Origin: Schleiferiaceae bacterium | Lineage (GTDB): Bacteria; Bacteroidota; Bacteroidia; Flavobacteriales; Schleiferiaceae | Direction: 5' to 3' | DNA: 64,000 bases | Assembly (NCBI GenBank): GCA_018401735.1 | Contig: JAGYKI010000009.1 | Coordinates: 58,868 to 122,867 of the forward strand | Shown here: positions 42,983 to 52,169 of the stretch, piece after piece | Numbering within the stretch: the first letter of the stretch is position 1 | Layout: each line of letters opens with the position of its first letter | The notes under the pieces: generated by a model | What the model saw: the letters and a program-made list of their open reading frames with translations, nothing else | Databases searched by the model: none | What the model was told of the DNA's origin: nothing | Position numbers and translations under genes: made by a program

Positions 42983-44935
42983 TTATTTTGAAACCTTCTG
43001 AAGCTTTTCTTGAGCGGATTCCCATTGCCTCATTTTCTTTTCTAAGCTAACTTTCTTGGCTTCGTAAGAATCGTAAAAACCCGCCTGTTCGGAAAGAACT
43101 TTAAACTGTTCTGGATCTAACATCTTAAGGTCAATTTCTTCGATTTCACTCTCCAGTTTTTCAATTTCCTGCTCTAGGTTTTCCACCTCTTTTTCCGCTT
43201 TACGCAGATCCTTTTCCAATTGCTTTCGCTCCTTGTAGTCTAGGCCAGTTTCTGCTAATTTAGCTTTTTCTATGGCTTCGGCTTTTACCTTAGTGGCATC
43301 CTTCTCTTTCTCTAGTTGACGGAAATCTTCCAGTTTCCGAGCTTCTAAGTATTCATCGATATCCCCGATAAATTCGTTTACGGCCCCATCTCGGAATTCG
43401 TAAATTTTATCAGTTAAGCCTTGCAGGAAATGTCTATCGTGGGAAACCACCACCAAGGTGCCATCATATTGTTTAAGGGCATTTTTAAGCATGTCCTTAC
43501 TCTTAAGGTCTAAGTGGTTAGTGGGCTCGTCCATAATCAAAAGGTTATGCGGGAAAAGCAGTAATTTGCAAAGAGCCACGCGGCCTTTTTCACCCCCAGA
43601 AAGAACCTTTACTTTTTTATCGACGTCTTCACCACTAAATAAGAAAGCACCTAAATAATCACGCGATTTCTTGCGTAAGTCTTCCGGAGCGGCATCTTCT
43701 ATGGTCTCCAATAGAGTTTTGTCACCGGCTAATGTTTTCGCTTGTTCTTGGGCGTAGTAACCAAAGGTTACATTGTGTCCTAATTCTAATTTACCTTCAT
43801 GCTCTAAATGTTCGGCAATTATTTTCACCAGGGTAGATTTCCCCTGACCGTTTTGTCCTACGAAGGCAACCTTTTCGCCGCGCACAACTTCAACATCTAC
43901 ATTCTTAAAGATGCGTTTGTCGCCAAAGGCTTTTCCAACCTTTTCTGCTTTTAAAACCACCTTGCCAGCCCTAGGAGCAGGGGGAAAGCGGAAGTTGATT
44001 TTACGCGCGTCATCGTCATCAATTTCAATGCGGTCCATCTTATCCAGCTTCTTAATCAGGTTTTGCGCGAAAGCAGCTTTAGAAGCTTTGTAACGGAACT
44101 TTTCAATCAGTTCTTCCGTCTGTTTTATCTCTTTCTCTTGATTCTTTTGTTCTTGGAACTGCAGGGTGCGTCTTTCTTCTCTTAAAGCCACAAAACGAGA
44201 GTAGGGGACTGGGTAGTCGTAAACTTTACCATTTACAATTTCCACTGTGCGTTTGGTAATCTCATCTAAAAATGCCCTATCGTGAGAAACCATTACTACT
44301 GCGCCTTCGTAATTTTTCAGGAAGTCTTCTAACCAAATAATAGAAGTAATATCTAAGTGGTTCGTGGGCTCATCTAAAAGTAAAACATCATGGGCTCCTA
44401 AAAGTAGTTTGGCGAGTTCAATCCGCATACGCCAACCACCGCTAAACTCAATGGTTTGGCGGTGAAAGTCAGCGGGCTTAAAACCAAGACCAAGTAGAAT
44501 CTTTTCCAGCTGTGCATGGTAAGTATAACCCCCTACTAAATTGAAACGATCGGTGTAGTAATTTAAATCTTCAATCAACTTCATGTAAGAATCAGTTTCG
44601 TAATCCTCGCGCGTTGCTAATTGGTGATTTATGTCATCAATAGATGATTGGAGATGCTTAATTTCGCCCAGTGAAGATTCAGCCTCTTCCATTACGGTTC
44701 TACCGTCATGTAAGGGCAGTTCTTGGGGCAGATAGCCAATTTTGAATTCTTTTGGTTTACTAATGGAGCCACTATCTACGGAGGCCTCTCCGGCAATAGT
44801 TTTTAGAAGAGTTGATTTACCTGCGCCATTACTGCCAACCAGGCCGACTTTATCGGTGGGGTTTACTAAAAAACTGACCTCATTAAAAAGCATGCGGTCA
44901 TTAATTTGTAAGCTGAGTTTATTGATACCTAACAT
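42983..44935 (-). CDS. ABC-F family ATPase
   Basis: The protein has 650 residues with two ABC domains and no membrane segment. Walker A motifs are VGSNGAGKSTLLKTIAGE and VGQNGQGKSTLVKIIAEH; signature/Walker B pairs are FSGGWRMRIELAKLLLGA with LLLDEPTNHLD, and LSGGEKGRVALCKLLLF with LIMDEPTNHLD. The linker is charged, and the C-terminus is a long Lys/Glu coiled coil as in Uup/YdiF-type proteins. ABC-F proteins act on the ribosome and relieve stalling or bind near the peptidyl-transferase centre. The gene has a promoter only 4 nt before the ATG. Confidence 0.93.
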   Translation of the reverse strand: MLGINKLSLQINDRMLFNEVSFLVNPTDKVGLVGSNGAGKSTLLKTIAGEASVDSGSISKPKEFKIGYLPQELPLHDGRTVMEEAESSLGEIKHLQSSIDDINHQLATREDYETDSYMKLIEDLNYYTDRFNLVGGYTYHAQLEKILLGLGFKPADFHRQTIEFSGGWRMRIELAKLLLGAHDVLLLDEPTNHLDITSIIWLEDFLKNYEGAVVMVSHDRAFLDEITKRTVEIVNGKVYDYPVPYSRFVALREERRTLQFQEQKNQEKEIKQTEELIEKFRYKASKAAFAQNLIKKLDKMDRIEIDDDDARKINFRFPPAPRAGKVVLKAEKVGKAFGDKRIFKNVDVEVVRGEKVAFVGQNGQGKSTLVKIIAEHLEHEGKLELGHNVTFGYYAQEQAKTLAGDKTLLETIEDAAPEDLRKKSRDYLGAFLFSGEDVDKKVKVLSGGEKGRVALCKLLLFPHNLLIMDEPTNHLDLKSKDMLKNALKQYDGTLVVVSHDRHFLQGLTDKIYEFRDGAVNEFIGDIDEYLEARKLEDFRQLEKEKDATKVKAEAIEKAKLAETGLDYKERKQLEKDLRKAEKEVENLEQEIEKLESEIEEIDLKMLDPEQFKVLSEQAGFYDSYEAKKVSLEKKMRQWESAQEKLQKVSK

Positions 44936-44939
44936 TTGG

Positions 44940-44947
44940 CAAAAGTA
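44940..44947 (-). promoter_or_regulatory. Promoter -7 box of the ABC-F gene
   Basis: TACTTTTG on the minus strand followed by CCAA and the ATG predicts a leaderless or nearly leaderless mRNA. The divergent DUF983 gene starts only 22 bp from the ABC-F start. Confidence 0.6.
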
Positions 44948-44957
44948 ATTTTAACTA

Positions 44958-45356
44958 ATGAGTATATTTTCAAAAGGATCGAAGATCTATAGTATTTTTA
45001 AATTTCGTTGTCCTCGCTGTCAAGAAGGGGATGTTTTTGAAGATTCTAACCCCTATAATTTTGCAAAGCTATTTAAGATGCATGACAATTGTCCGCATTG
45101 TGAGCTACGTTATGAATTAGAACCGAGTTTTTTTTATGGCGCTATGTATGTGAGTTACGGTTATTCGGTGGCAATTTTTGTGGCCACATATGTTTTAATG
45201 AATTTGTTCTTTGAGCCAACAATCAAGCAAATTATCTTGGTTCTCTTGGGCGTCGTTATCGTTTTATCGCCAGTGGTTTTGCGTTTATCACGTGTTACTT
45301 GGCTAAATCTATTTGTAAAATACGATCCTGAGAAAAAAGGACCTCGTCATAAATAG
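44958..45356 (+). CDS. DUF983 family small membrane protein
   Basis: The protein has 132 residues. Two CxxC pairs near the N-terminus (FRCPRCQEGD and DNCPHCELRYELEPSFFYGAMYVSY) are typical of DUF983 and probably bind zinc. Two hydrophobic helices follow (about 65-85 and 90-110), then a basic tail. The role of the family is unknown. It is divergent from the ABC-F gene and converges with the FAD oxidoreductase gene. Confidence 0.9.
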   Translation: MSIFSKGSKIYSIFKFRCPRCQEGDVFEDSNPYNFAKLFKMHDNCPHCELRYELEPSFFYGAMYVSYGYSVAIFVATYVLMNLFFEPTIKQIILVLLGVVIVLSPVVLRLSRVTWLNLFVKYDPEKKGPRHK

Positions 45357-45409
45357 CACGATTTAGCTTATTTACAGGGAGATAGGCCTGGTATTAGGTC
45401 AAAGTTATA

Positions 45410-46411
45410 TTAGTTAAAACGTTGCAGGTCCCAAATGGGCTTAAGTTCATTTGCATAGATGAGGTATTTACAAAAGTGTTCGCTTAAATAGGGCGCCATA
45501 AGTATACCACGGGAACCTAAACCATTAAAACAGTAGTTTCCATCCTTGATTTTACCTAATAATGGTTGACGATCTTTTATATTGGGGCGAACTCCTGCGA
45601 AGTGTTCCACGAGCTCATAAGGACCAGTATAGAACTTTTCCAGATCTGATCTTAAGCGAGAAAGACCTTCAGGGCTGGTTTCATCGTTTAACTTACGATG
45701 TTCGTAGGTTGAGCCAACTTTATAGAGTTGGTTGCCTAGTGGTAATGTAAAGACGCTGCTATGTAGACCATAGTCGGGTATAAGAGCGTTAGATTTTATG
45801 ATCATTACCTGACCTTTGGTTTTAGTAAAGACGGATTGGAATTGCGGAAATTGTTCACTTAAAAGATGCCCATTGCAATAGATGTGTATGTAATCGGGAT
45901 AGTCCTTGGCTTCGAAAGATTCCTCAATTAGTGCGCCTTTTTCCTTTAAGAATTGTCGCCAGCTACTAATCATAGCTTGGGTATTTACCCAAAATATGTT
46001 TTCAACCTTGGCATAACCAAAAGGAGAATTTACATTTGGGATTTCACTTTGGAAAATTTCTCCCAAGTAAGATTGAAGATGTACTTTACTTGCATTTTGT
46101 TGCCAATCATTTATTTCTCCGATACTTTGAAAAAGATGATAGAGTGGCAATGGATGAAAGAAATTAGTTTTTAGGTCCTTTTCCATCTCTTGATAGAAAC
46201 GACTTAGGTTCTCGGTGAAATGTTCGGCTCCTTTCACCCATTTCTGGCGCTTTAAGACCACAGGATTAGCTAATCCGGCAGCAATTCTAGAAGAGCGAGA
46301 AAATTGTGGGTCATCAATTACTTTAAATCGTGTCCCGAGTTTGTACAATTGATAACTAAGAATAGTACCAGCAATACCCTGCCCAATAATTAGGTAATCC
46401 TTTTGTTCCAT
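45410..46411 (-). CDS. FAD-dependent oxidoreductase (DAO superfamily)
   Basis: The protein has 333 residues with a dinucleotide-binding start DYLIIGQGIAGTILSYQLYKLG (GxGxxG) and the DAO-type second motif SSRIAAGLANPV. The C-terminal FAD contact region is HFAGVRPNIKDRQPLLGKI with NGLGSRGILMAPYLSEH. This resembles glycine/D-amino-acid oxidases and the MnmC oxidase domain, but the exact substrate is not readable. Its ATG directly follows the U-tract of the gldN terminator, so it may be expressed by read-through from the gld genes. Confidence 0.88.
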   Translation of the reverse strand: MEQKDYLIIGQGIAGTILSYQLYKLGTRFKVIDDPQFSRSSRIAAGLANPVVLKRQKWVKGAEHFTENLSRFYQEMEKDLKTNFFHPLPLYHLFQSIGEINDWQQNASKVHLQSYLGEIFQSEIPNVNSPFGYAKVENIFWVNTQAMISSWRQFLKEKGALIEESFEAKDYPDYIHIYCNGHLLSEQFPQFQSVFTKTKGQVMIIKSNALIPDYGLHSSVFTLPLGNQLYKVGSTYEHRKLNDETSPEGLSRLRSDLEKFYTGPYELVEHFAGVRPNIKDRQPLLGKIKDGNYCFNGLGSRGILMAPYLSEHFCKYLIYANELKPIWDLQRFN

Positions 46412-46438
46412 AAAAAAAGCCCCGCATTAGCGAGGCTT
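46412..46438 (-). terminator. Intrinsic terminator after gldN, abutting the next start codon
   Basis: On the minus strand AAGCC-t-CGC-TAAT-GCG-g-GGCTT is followed by seven T residues; the next base is the A of the oxidoreductase ATG. This is the same arrangement as the ompH-murI junction. Confidence 0.82.
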
Positions 46439-46456
46439 CTAATTTTATAATAAATT

Positions 46457-47293
46457 CTAATATTCCCAAAGTTCAGCTTCCATGTTACGAAGATTGGTTT
46501 TAATCCGCTCCGCTTCTAAAAGTTGATCTAGTCTTGTACTACGTTTGTATTCTTCAATTTGACGATCGTAAACATTGTCTTCTTTATAAATTACGGAATC
46601 AAAGAAGCGCAAGTGGAATACTTGATCGTAAGTTAAGCGTGAGCTATTATTATGGCCGTTAAACGCTGTATGTGTAGCCATAGCCATACGAGCATCTGGG
46701 AACCAAACCCAAAACAAATTGTACTTTTCTAATGTTTTAGGATTTTCCACGATGGGAGAGATTCCTAAAATTCTATTTTTCAACTCACCTCTTTGTTTAT
46801 CGAAGAACCAATCGGATTTGATTTCCCAAAACTTCACGTCTTTTGAAGTAATCGAGGTGGTATCGATTAGAAGGATAACAGAGGGATCATCCGGGTCTTT
46901 GATAGTATCAATCATTTGAACATAGCTCGCTGCTTGTTCCGCAGTAAGAGGTGTTTCAAAACGATCATCGCCAAAAACTTCAATAATGGTACCTTCGGTC
47001 ATAATCCCGTCGATAATTACATCGTAAAGACTTTTGCGATCGGGAATAGCTTGCACTGGATAATAGAGATGAAGGTTCATTTTTTGTCTCAAATCAATAC
47101 GCTCCCAGTGTCTGGTACTCCACATCATATCCGCTTCACGCAAATATGGGTAAGGAAAAACCTGATTGTGGTGGTAATCCTTTGGGGCATCAGGAATAAT
47201 CCCATCATCTGATGGAGCAATAACCTGAGCAGTACTTGTTGTAGGCATCACATAAAGTGCGGCCAGAGTTAAACAAAAAATTAATCTTTTCAT
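46457..47293 (-). CDS. gldN: Type IX secretion / gliding protein GldN
   Basis: The protein has 278 residues with a signal peptide (ending TSTAQV). Conserved GldN/PorN features include YPYLREADMMWSTRHWERIDLRQKMN, GTIIEVFGDDRF, KFWEIKSDWFFDKQRGEL and FWVWFPDARMAMATH. GldN/PorN works with GldK in the periplasmic ring beneath the outer membrane in the T9SS. It is the last gene in the usual gldK-L-M-N order, 13 nt after gldM, and is followed by a terminator. Confidence 0.96.
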   Translation of the reverse strand: MKRLIFCLTLAALYVMPTTSTAQVIAPSDDGIIPDAPKDYHHNQVFPYPYLREADMMWSTRHWERIDLRQKMNLHLYYPVQAIPDRKSLYDVIIDGIMTEGTIIEVFGDDRFETPLTAEQAASYVQMIDTIKDPDDPSVILLIDTTSITSKDVKFWEIKSDWFFDKQRGELKNRILGISPIVENPKTLEKYNLFWVWFPDARMAMATHTAFNGHNNSSRLTYDQVFHLRFFDSVIYKEDNVYDRQIEEYKRSTRLDQLLEAERIKTNLRNMEAELWEY

Positions 47294-47306
47294 ATCTAAA
47301 ATCTAA

Positions 47307-48857
47307 TTAGCTAACGTCAACTGATATAATACCAACGCGGTCAACTTGCAGGTTATTGGGACCTTTTGCCTTGATGTTACGGATAGTAACCGTAGAACCT
47401 GGTCTTAGTCTTTCGATTTTCGCCTTTAAGGCAGAAGGAATCTTATTACTATTCTTCACTCTTTCGGGCGGAGAACCAGGAATGGCGATTTCATAGGAAG
47501 TAACGACAAGGTCTAAATCGAAAGCAAAATCTTGAAATTCGGCTTCAATAGTAGAGTTAGCAATGGCTCCTGCTGAGAAAACACCTTCACTACGCTTGTA
47601 TATTGTTCCTACTGCTGGTGGCAAACCTTTTATACGGAATGTTTTGCTCCCGGCGTTACGCATAACTTTAGTGCCATCAGGTTTGGTCTCTTCAACTGAA
47701 ACTGTAATACTAATTTCTTTTCCAGAAATACCAGTCACATTGGCCATGTAGTTTCCATTAGAACCAGACACACCTTGACCAGACACGCGAATCTTAGCAG
47801 GATCTACCCCAGGAACGCCGATTTCAATAGGGTTAGGGACCCCACGATAAAGCACATTCATTTTAGAGGGAGAAATAACTACTGATGGCGGAGCAACGGT
47901 GTAGGTGGTGGCAGGAATTTCATATTCTACGTCACCTTTACCAATCTGCTTGATAATAATTTTACCACCCCAAGTTTGCTCACCCACACTATTAGCGGGG
48001 AAAGAAATCTTACCTTTTCCATTTTCAATCTTCTCGGCAGAAAGTGTTTGACCGTTGATGATTATGGTAGGGTCTTGCGTGTCATCATAAGCTGCTAAAA
48101 ATACATCGGCTTCGTAGGTTCCACCTTGGGTGATGTAATTGGTGTTAGCCATAACCATGGCCTTAACGGTGTTGAAACTTACTTCACCTTCACCAATTTT
48201 ACTTCCTAAGTGACTTAAAACTTCAGATTCAGCATTTCTTACACGAGCTTGGATATCGGTTAGGAATGGAATTATAGCACCCAGTGGATATTCACCAAAG
48301 GTGGCATATTCCCAACTTACTTCTTTATCTCCTTCTTTCTCATCAGCAGTATTAAAAGCACCTTCTAGGCTGGCTTTGATGGCAGGATCATTATCAGCAA
48401 TTTTGATAATTTCATTTCTAAAATTATTTAATTTACCTTTTAGGTCAGTAGCTTTTTTGGGACCTTGCTCAGTTAATAAATAAGCTGCTGGTTGTGATTT
48501 TGCATCTAAAGCTTTGGGTGCTCCAGTTTCCTCATCGTAGCCACCACTAACTGATACAAGAGAATCCTTCATATCATGGATATAGGCAAACAATTGGTCT
48601 GAAACGGCCTTTACTTCGTAGGCCTTATCTTTCCATTTTAACGCTTTATCAGGATTGTCCTTAGCGGCGTTGTCAAAAGTTTTGTATACGTCAGAGTTCT
48701 TATTTTCTACGGTCGTGATAGTTTGTGATAAACTATCCTCCAATTTAGTAAGAGCCTTTAATATATCTTTGGAAACGTTCAATGCCAGCATTGCGGTTAA
48801 CACGAGGTACATCATGTTAATCATCTTCTGCCGCGGCGATAGTTTTCCTCCAGCCAT
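47307..48857 (-). CDS. gldM: Type IX secretion motor protein GldM
   Basis: The protein has 516 residues. It starts AGGKLSPRQKMINMMYLVLTAMLALNVSKDIL, with a single N-terminal membrane helix (about 11-28), followed by a long periplasmic part of helical (about 35-225) and beta domains (about 230-516, for example APPSVVISPSKMNVLYRGVPNPIEIGVPG). GldM pairs with GldL to form the proton-driven inner-membrane motor that powers T9SS and gliding. Adjacent genes in canonical order support the call. Confidence 0.97.
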   Translation of the reverse strand: MAGGKLSPRQKMINMMYLVLTAMLALNVSKDILKALTKLEDSLSQTITTVENKNSDVYKTFDNAAKDNPDKALKWKDKAYEVKAVSDQLFAYIHDMKDSLVSVSGGYDEETGAPKALDAKSQPAAYLLTEQGPKKATDLKGKLNNFRNEIIKIADNDPAIKASLEGAFNTADEKEGDKEVSWEYATFGEYPLGAIIPFLTDIQARVRNAESEVLSHLGSKIGEGEVSFNTVKAMVMANTNYITQGGTYEADVFLAAYDDTQDPTIIINGQTLSAEKIENGKGKISFPANSVGEQTWGGKIIIKQIGKGDVEYEIPATTYTVAPPSVVISPSKMNVLYRGVPNPIEIGVPGVDPAKIRVSGQGVSGSNGNYMANVTGISGKEISITVSVEETKPDGTKVMRNAGSKTFRIKGLPPAVGTIYKRSEGVFSAGAIANSTIEAEFQDFAFDLDLVVTSYEIAIPGSPPERVKNSNKIPSALKAKIERLRPGSTVTIRNIKAKGPNNLQVDRVGIISVDVS

Positions 48858-48899
48858 TATAGTTATATATTTTTGGTTTAGACTTTTGTTTAACTAATT

Positions 48900-49574
48900 C
48901 TAGTTACTGCGATTAACATTCATTGCTGAAAGCATACCACCGTAAACTGAGTTAAGCTGAGTCATATTGGTAACTAGGCTCGATACTTCAGTAGATAATT
49001 TTTCAGAATCTTGAATAGAAGAGTTTAATTTTTCCATTAAAGTGTTCTGAGTTTCCATGTGGTTAGCAGAGCTTTCCAATTGAACGGCATATAGAGCGTT
49101 TAAAGACTCCATGTTTTTGGAGGCTAATGACAATTGCTCATTATAGGCACCAGTGGCAGCAGCAGCTTCACTAGTATCAGATAATTTGCTTGCAGCATCG
49201 CCAAAACGACGAAGACCATTGCCAAGGCTATCGATTAATTCACCATCGATTTTAGCTTCTTCAAGCATACGATCTAGTTCTTGAGTGGCGCTAAGTTGAC
49301 GATTGTTAGAAGAATTGAATTCAGCTTCGTCGTCTGACATACCAGCAAGTTCTGGATAAACTAGGGTCCAATCTACTTCTTCACTTGGCTTTTCAAAAGC
49401 TGAGAAGAAGAAAATAACTGCTTCCGTAGTAAGACCGATTACAAGCATGTAATCTGCTCCAGGAAGGTGAAGGATTTTAAACATCGCTCCAAGAATTACT
49501 ACTGCGGCACCCCATCCATAGAGTTTTGCCATGAAATTTTTGAAACGCTTGCTGTTTACATCGATTAACGCCAT
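48900..49574 (-). CDS. gldL: Type IX secretion motor protein GldL
   Basis: The protein has 224 residues with two membrane helices near the N-terminus (LYGWGAAVVILGAMFKILHL and ADYMLVIGLTTEAVIFFFSAFE). The second carries the Glu implicated in proton coupling in the family. A cytoplasmic coiled-coil tail follows (about 90-220). It forms the 5:2 motor with GldM. It lies 41 nt after gldK and 42 nt before gldM. Confidence 0.96.
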   Translation of the reverse strand: MALIDVNSKRFKNFMAKLYGWGAAVVILGAMFKILHLPGADYMLVIGLTTEAVIFFFSAFEKPSEEVDWTLVYPELAGMSDDEAEFNSSNNRQLSATQELDRMLEEAKIDGELIDSLGNGLRRFGDAASKLSDTSEAAAATGAYNEQLSLASKNMESLNALYAVQLESSANHMETQNTLMEKLNSSIQDSEKLSTEVSSLVTNMTQLNSVYGGMLSAMNVNRSN

Positions 49575-49615
49575 GTGAAAAAATTAAAATTAAATTGCTT
49601 GTTTGAAAAAATAAA

Positions 49616-51034
49616 TTAAAAGTCTGCTAAATCACGACCCATGAAGCTTTGCACGGTACGGAAGCCAACATAGGACTTGGCAGTATCGGCATATTCATAA
49701 TCGCGGGTACTTACTTGCAGATAGTAAGCCACATCTTTCCAGCTACCACCGCGGGTAACCTTGCGTGTTAAAGTTGGCTCATCGCCTTCTCTAGCATTGT
49801 ATTCAAAGTTTGCACTAATATCCGAAACGTAGTAGTAACTAGCGGCTTCAAAAGCGGTATTCGTCCATTCGGCTACATTACCAGACATATTGTATAAGTC
49901 ATAATCATTCGGAGCGTAAGCAGTAACCTTCACGGTATAAATACCACCATCAGCGGTAACATTACCTCTTAAAGGTTTGAAGTTAGCCAAATAACATCCA
50001 GAACTATTCATGGCATAAGGACCACCCCATGGATATGGATTTAATTCTTGTCCACCACGTGCAGCATATTCCCACTCAGCTTCGGTAGGTAAACGGAATT
50101 CTTGCTCGGTAAAGTATCCACTCGCTTTTAAATAGTCGTTGCGATACTTTGTTCTCCAGTTACAAAACGCACGGGCTTGATACCAGCTAACCCCTACTAC
50201 CGGATAGTCATCATAAGCAGGGTGCCAAAAATACTTGTCATGCATTGGATCATTATAGCTGTAAGTGAAATCATGTATCCAACACAAAGTATCGGGATAT
50301 ACATTTACGACGCCTCCTTCAAAAAAGGAACTACGATCAGAAATTTCTTTGCTATCTTTTATGTAATCGCGATAGGAGAAATACTCGCCATCTTGATCAG
50401 AATCATTATGATCGAATTCAACGCGATTCGATTTTTGGGCAGCCTTTTGTTTGTTGATCCAAAAGAAAGCATAATTAAGTTGACGAGCGTCAATCATTCT
50501 GCCACCCATAAATTGCTCTTCTGGAGGCAGGTACATACTTTCGATAATTTCGGTATACTCAGCCGTAGGGTAAGCTTCTGTGCTCCACTCAAGGTAAGGC
50601 TCCCAATCGATATGACGTTGCATACTATCGGGAAAATTAAGTGAAACATATTCTTGAAAGAAAGTCGGATCTTCTTGATTTGCGGCATCAATAAATTCGT
50701 ATCCCTCTACCAAACCGTCTTCACCTAAGCGATAACGAGTGATAGAATCGCGCACCCAACGCACGAATTGGCGATATTCATTATTGGTAATTTCGGTTTG
50801 ATCCATCCAAAAGGAAGGAACCGAGACTGTTTTCGTAGGCGAAATCAATGCGTAGGGCACATCTTGATCTGCATTACCCATATTGTAAGAACCTTGTGGA
50901 ATATAAACCATACCAAAAGGCTGGGATGGATACCAATTAGGTCTGTCGGAAACTCCGACTAGTTCGCCGTAGTCATTACTGCTGCAACTTGCAAAGAGTG
51001 CGGCACCGAGGGTTAGTATTAGGATTCTTTTCAT
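49616..51034 (-). CDS. gldK: Type IX secretion lipoprotein GldK
   Basis: The protein has 472 residues with a lipoprotein signal (GAALFASCSSN). The body is a formylglycine-generating-enzyme (FGE-sulfatase) fold: VYIPQGSYNMGNADQDVPY, FWMDQTEITNNEYRQFVRWV, VGVSWYQARAFCNWRTKYR, FRLPTEAEWEYAARGG and the C-terminal VTRGGSWKDVAYYLQVSTR with GFRTV. In GldK/PorK this fold is structural; with GldN/PorN it forms a large periplasmic ring. It is first in the gldKLMN operon, with a TAAATTTG box about 38 nt upstream. Confidence 0.96.
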   Translation of the reverse strand: MKRILILTLGAALFASCSSNDYGELVGVSDRPNWYPSQPFGMVYIPQGSYNMGNADQDVPYALISPTKTVSVPSFWMDQTEITNNEYRQFVRWVRDSITRYRLGEDGLVEGYEFIDAANQEDPTFFQEYVSLNFPDSMQRHIDWEPYLEWSTEAYPTAEYTEIIESMYLPPEEQFMGGRMIDARQLNYAFFWINKQKAAQKSNRVEFDHNDSDQDGEYFSYRDYIKDSKEISDRSSFFEGGVVNVYPDTLCWIHDFTYSYNDPMHDKYFWHPAYDDYPVVGVSWYQARAFCNWRTKYRNDYLKASGYFTEQEFRLPTEAEWEYAARGGQELNPYPWGGPYAMNSSGCYLANFKPLRGNVTADGGIYTVKVTAYAPNDYDLYNMSGNVAEWTNTAFEAASYYYVSDISANFEYNAREGDEPTLTRKVTRGGSWKDVAYYLQVSTRDYEYADTAKSYVGFRTVQSFMGRDLADF

Positions 51035-51071
51035 TGTCGTTGACGTTGTATTTTGTTTATCAACAGCTCCC

Positions 51072-51079
51072 CAAATTTA
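51072..51079 (-). promoter_or_regulatory. Promoter -7 box of gldKLMN
   Basis: TAAATTTG matches TAnnTTTG on the minus strand, between the PorP/SprF gene and gldK. It lies in the loop of a hairpin (CAGCCC/GGGGAGCTG-like), so the gld operon may have its own start as well as read-through from the PorP gene. Confidence 0.5.
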
Positions 51080-51090
51080 GGGCTGCTATA

Positions 51091-52047
51091 TTACAAAAAT
51101 CTTGGGTTTTTATAACTTCCTTTTGTGGGAGGTGGAATTTCTATTTTAAAACAGTATTGAATCATCACTTCGTGGCTTCCTCCACCTTGTCCTGAAAGGG
51201 GTGAAGTAGCAACGTCATAAGAATATCCGAGCCTAATATCGGGAGTAACTTGCCACCCAAGTGTAGCTGCAACTGCATCTTGCAACCTGTATGTAACGCC
51301 ACCCCAAAACTTATTATTATAAACTCCAGTAACATTCACATCAAAAGTAGTACTTCCGGAGGTTAATTTTACCAGGGTACTTGGTCGCAATTCCCAGTTG
51401 GTTGCTGGAATAGCCCAATTATAACCTCCCATCGCATAATAGTGCCTGGCATTTTTGAAAAATGCTACCGCGCCCTCTCCACCTTGTGAATTTACATCTG
51501 CCGCCGATTCAATTACGCGGGTACTGGATATACCACCCCAGAAATTTTGGTTTTCATAATAAACGCCAAAAAGACCATCTACTTGAAATCCATTTGCATC
51601 AATAGCAGGAATGGCCCCATCAATTCCACCACCTGGAGTATTGTAGTCGGAAGGGATCCAAACAGCATCACCTAAAGATTGATTTAAGAAAGAGACACCA
51701 AGTCCAACTCCTAAGGTTCCGTTTGCAAGCTGAAATTGATAAGCATACATTAAACGGGCACTTACATTGTTGAAAAAACCGATTTGATCATTCACTATGC
51801 TTACTCCAATGCCTCCACCAATTTTTTTGATCGGAATGTTGGCATTAACATTTTGAGTGGTTGGAGCACCCTGAAAACCCACCCATTGGCTACGATGTAG
51901 CGCGTTTAAACATATGGCACCACCAGATCCAGCCACAGCCGGATTGTAATAAATGCGGTTGTACATAAACTGCGTAAACTGTACATCTTGCTGAGAATGA
52001 GCAAGAAAGGGCAATGCAAATATGATGAGGAGTAAAGTTTTCTTCAT
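51091..52047 (-). CDS. PorP/SprF family outer-membrane protein
   Basis: The protein has 318 residues with a signal peptide (ending FLAHSQ). It has the PorP/SprF start QDVQFTQFMYNRIYYNPAVAGSGG and LHRSQWVGFQGAPTTQ, then a 14-strand-like barrel and a C-terminal RLGYSYDVATSPLSGQGGGSHEVMIQY. PorP connects the T9SS ring to the outer membrane and SprF is needed for the adhesin SprB. Its position just upstream of gldK matches the canonical T9SS order, favouring a core PorP-like role. Confidence 0.93.
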   Translation of the reverse strand: MKKTLLLIIFALPFLAHSQQDVQFTQFMYNRIYYNPAVAGSGGAICLNALHRSQWVGFQGAPTTQNVNANIPIKKIGGGIGVSIVNDQIGFFNNVSARLMYAYQFQLANGTLGVGLGVSFLNQSLGDAVWIPSDYNTPGGGIDGAIPAIDANGFQVDGLFGVYYENQNFWGGISSTRVIESAADVNSQGGEGAVAFFKNARHYYAMGGYNWAIPATNWELRPSTLVKLTSGSTTFDVNVTGVYNNKFWGGVTYRLQDAVAATLGWQVTPDIRLGYSYDVATSPLSGQGGGSHEVMIQYCFKIEIPPPTKGSYKNPRFL

Positions 52048-52092
52048 CTAGGGACAGTGTTAAAAATTGTTAACAACGGGTTGTTGAGATCC

Positions 52093-52100
52093 CAAATATA
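52093..52100 (-). promoter_or_regulatory. Promoter -7 box of the PorP/SprF gene
   Basis: TATATTTG (TAnnTTTG) on the minus strand, 45 nt before the ATG. The leader contains the inverted repeat AACAAC-CC-GTTGTT. Confidence 0.55.
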
Positions 52101-52169
52101 AAGGTTTGATAATATATGCATTCAGAAAAAGTTAATTTTCCTTAAAAAATTGTTGACAAGCACTGAATT

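Noticed and set aside
50177-50644. 155-aa plus-strand ORF
   Set aside because: It lies wholly antisense to gldK, whose protein is conserved along its length. The ORF product has no domain or signal and is a shadow.
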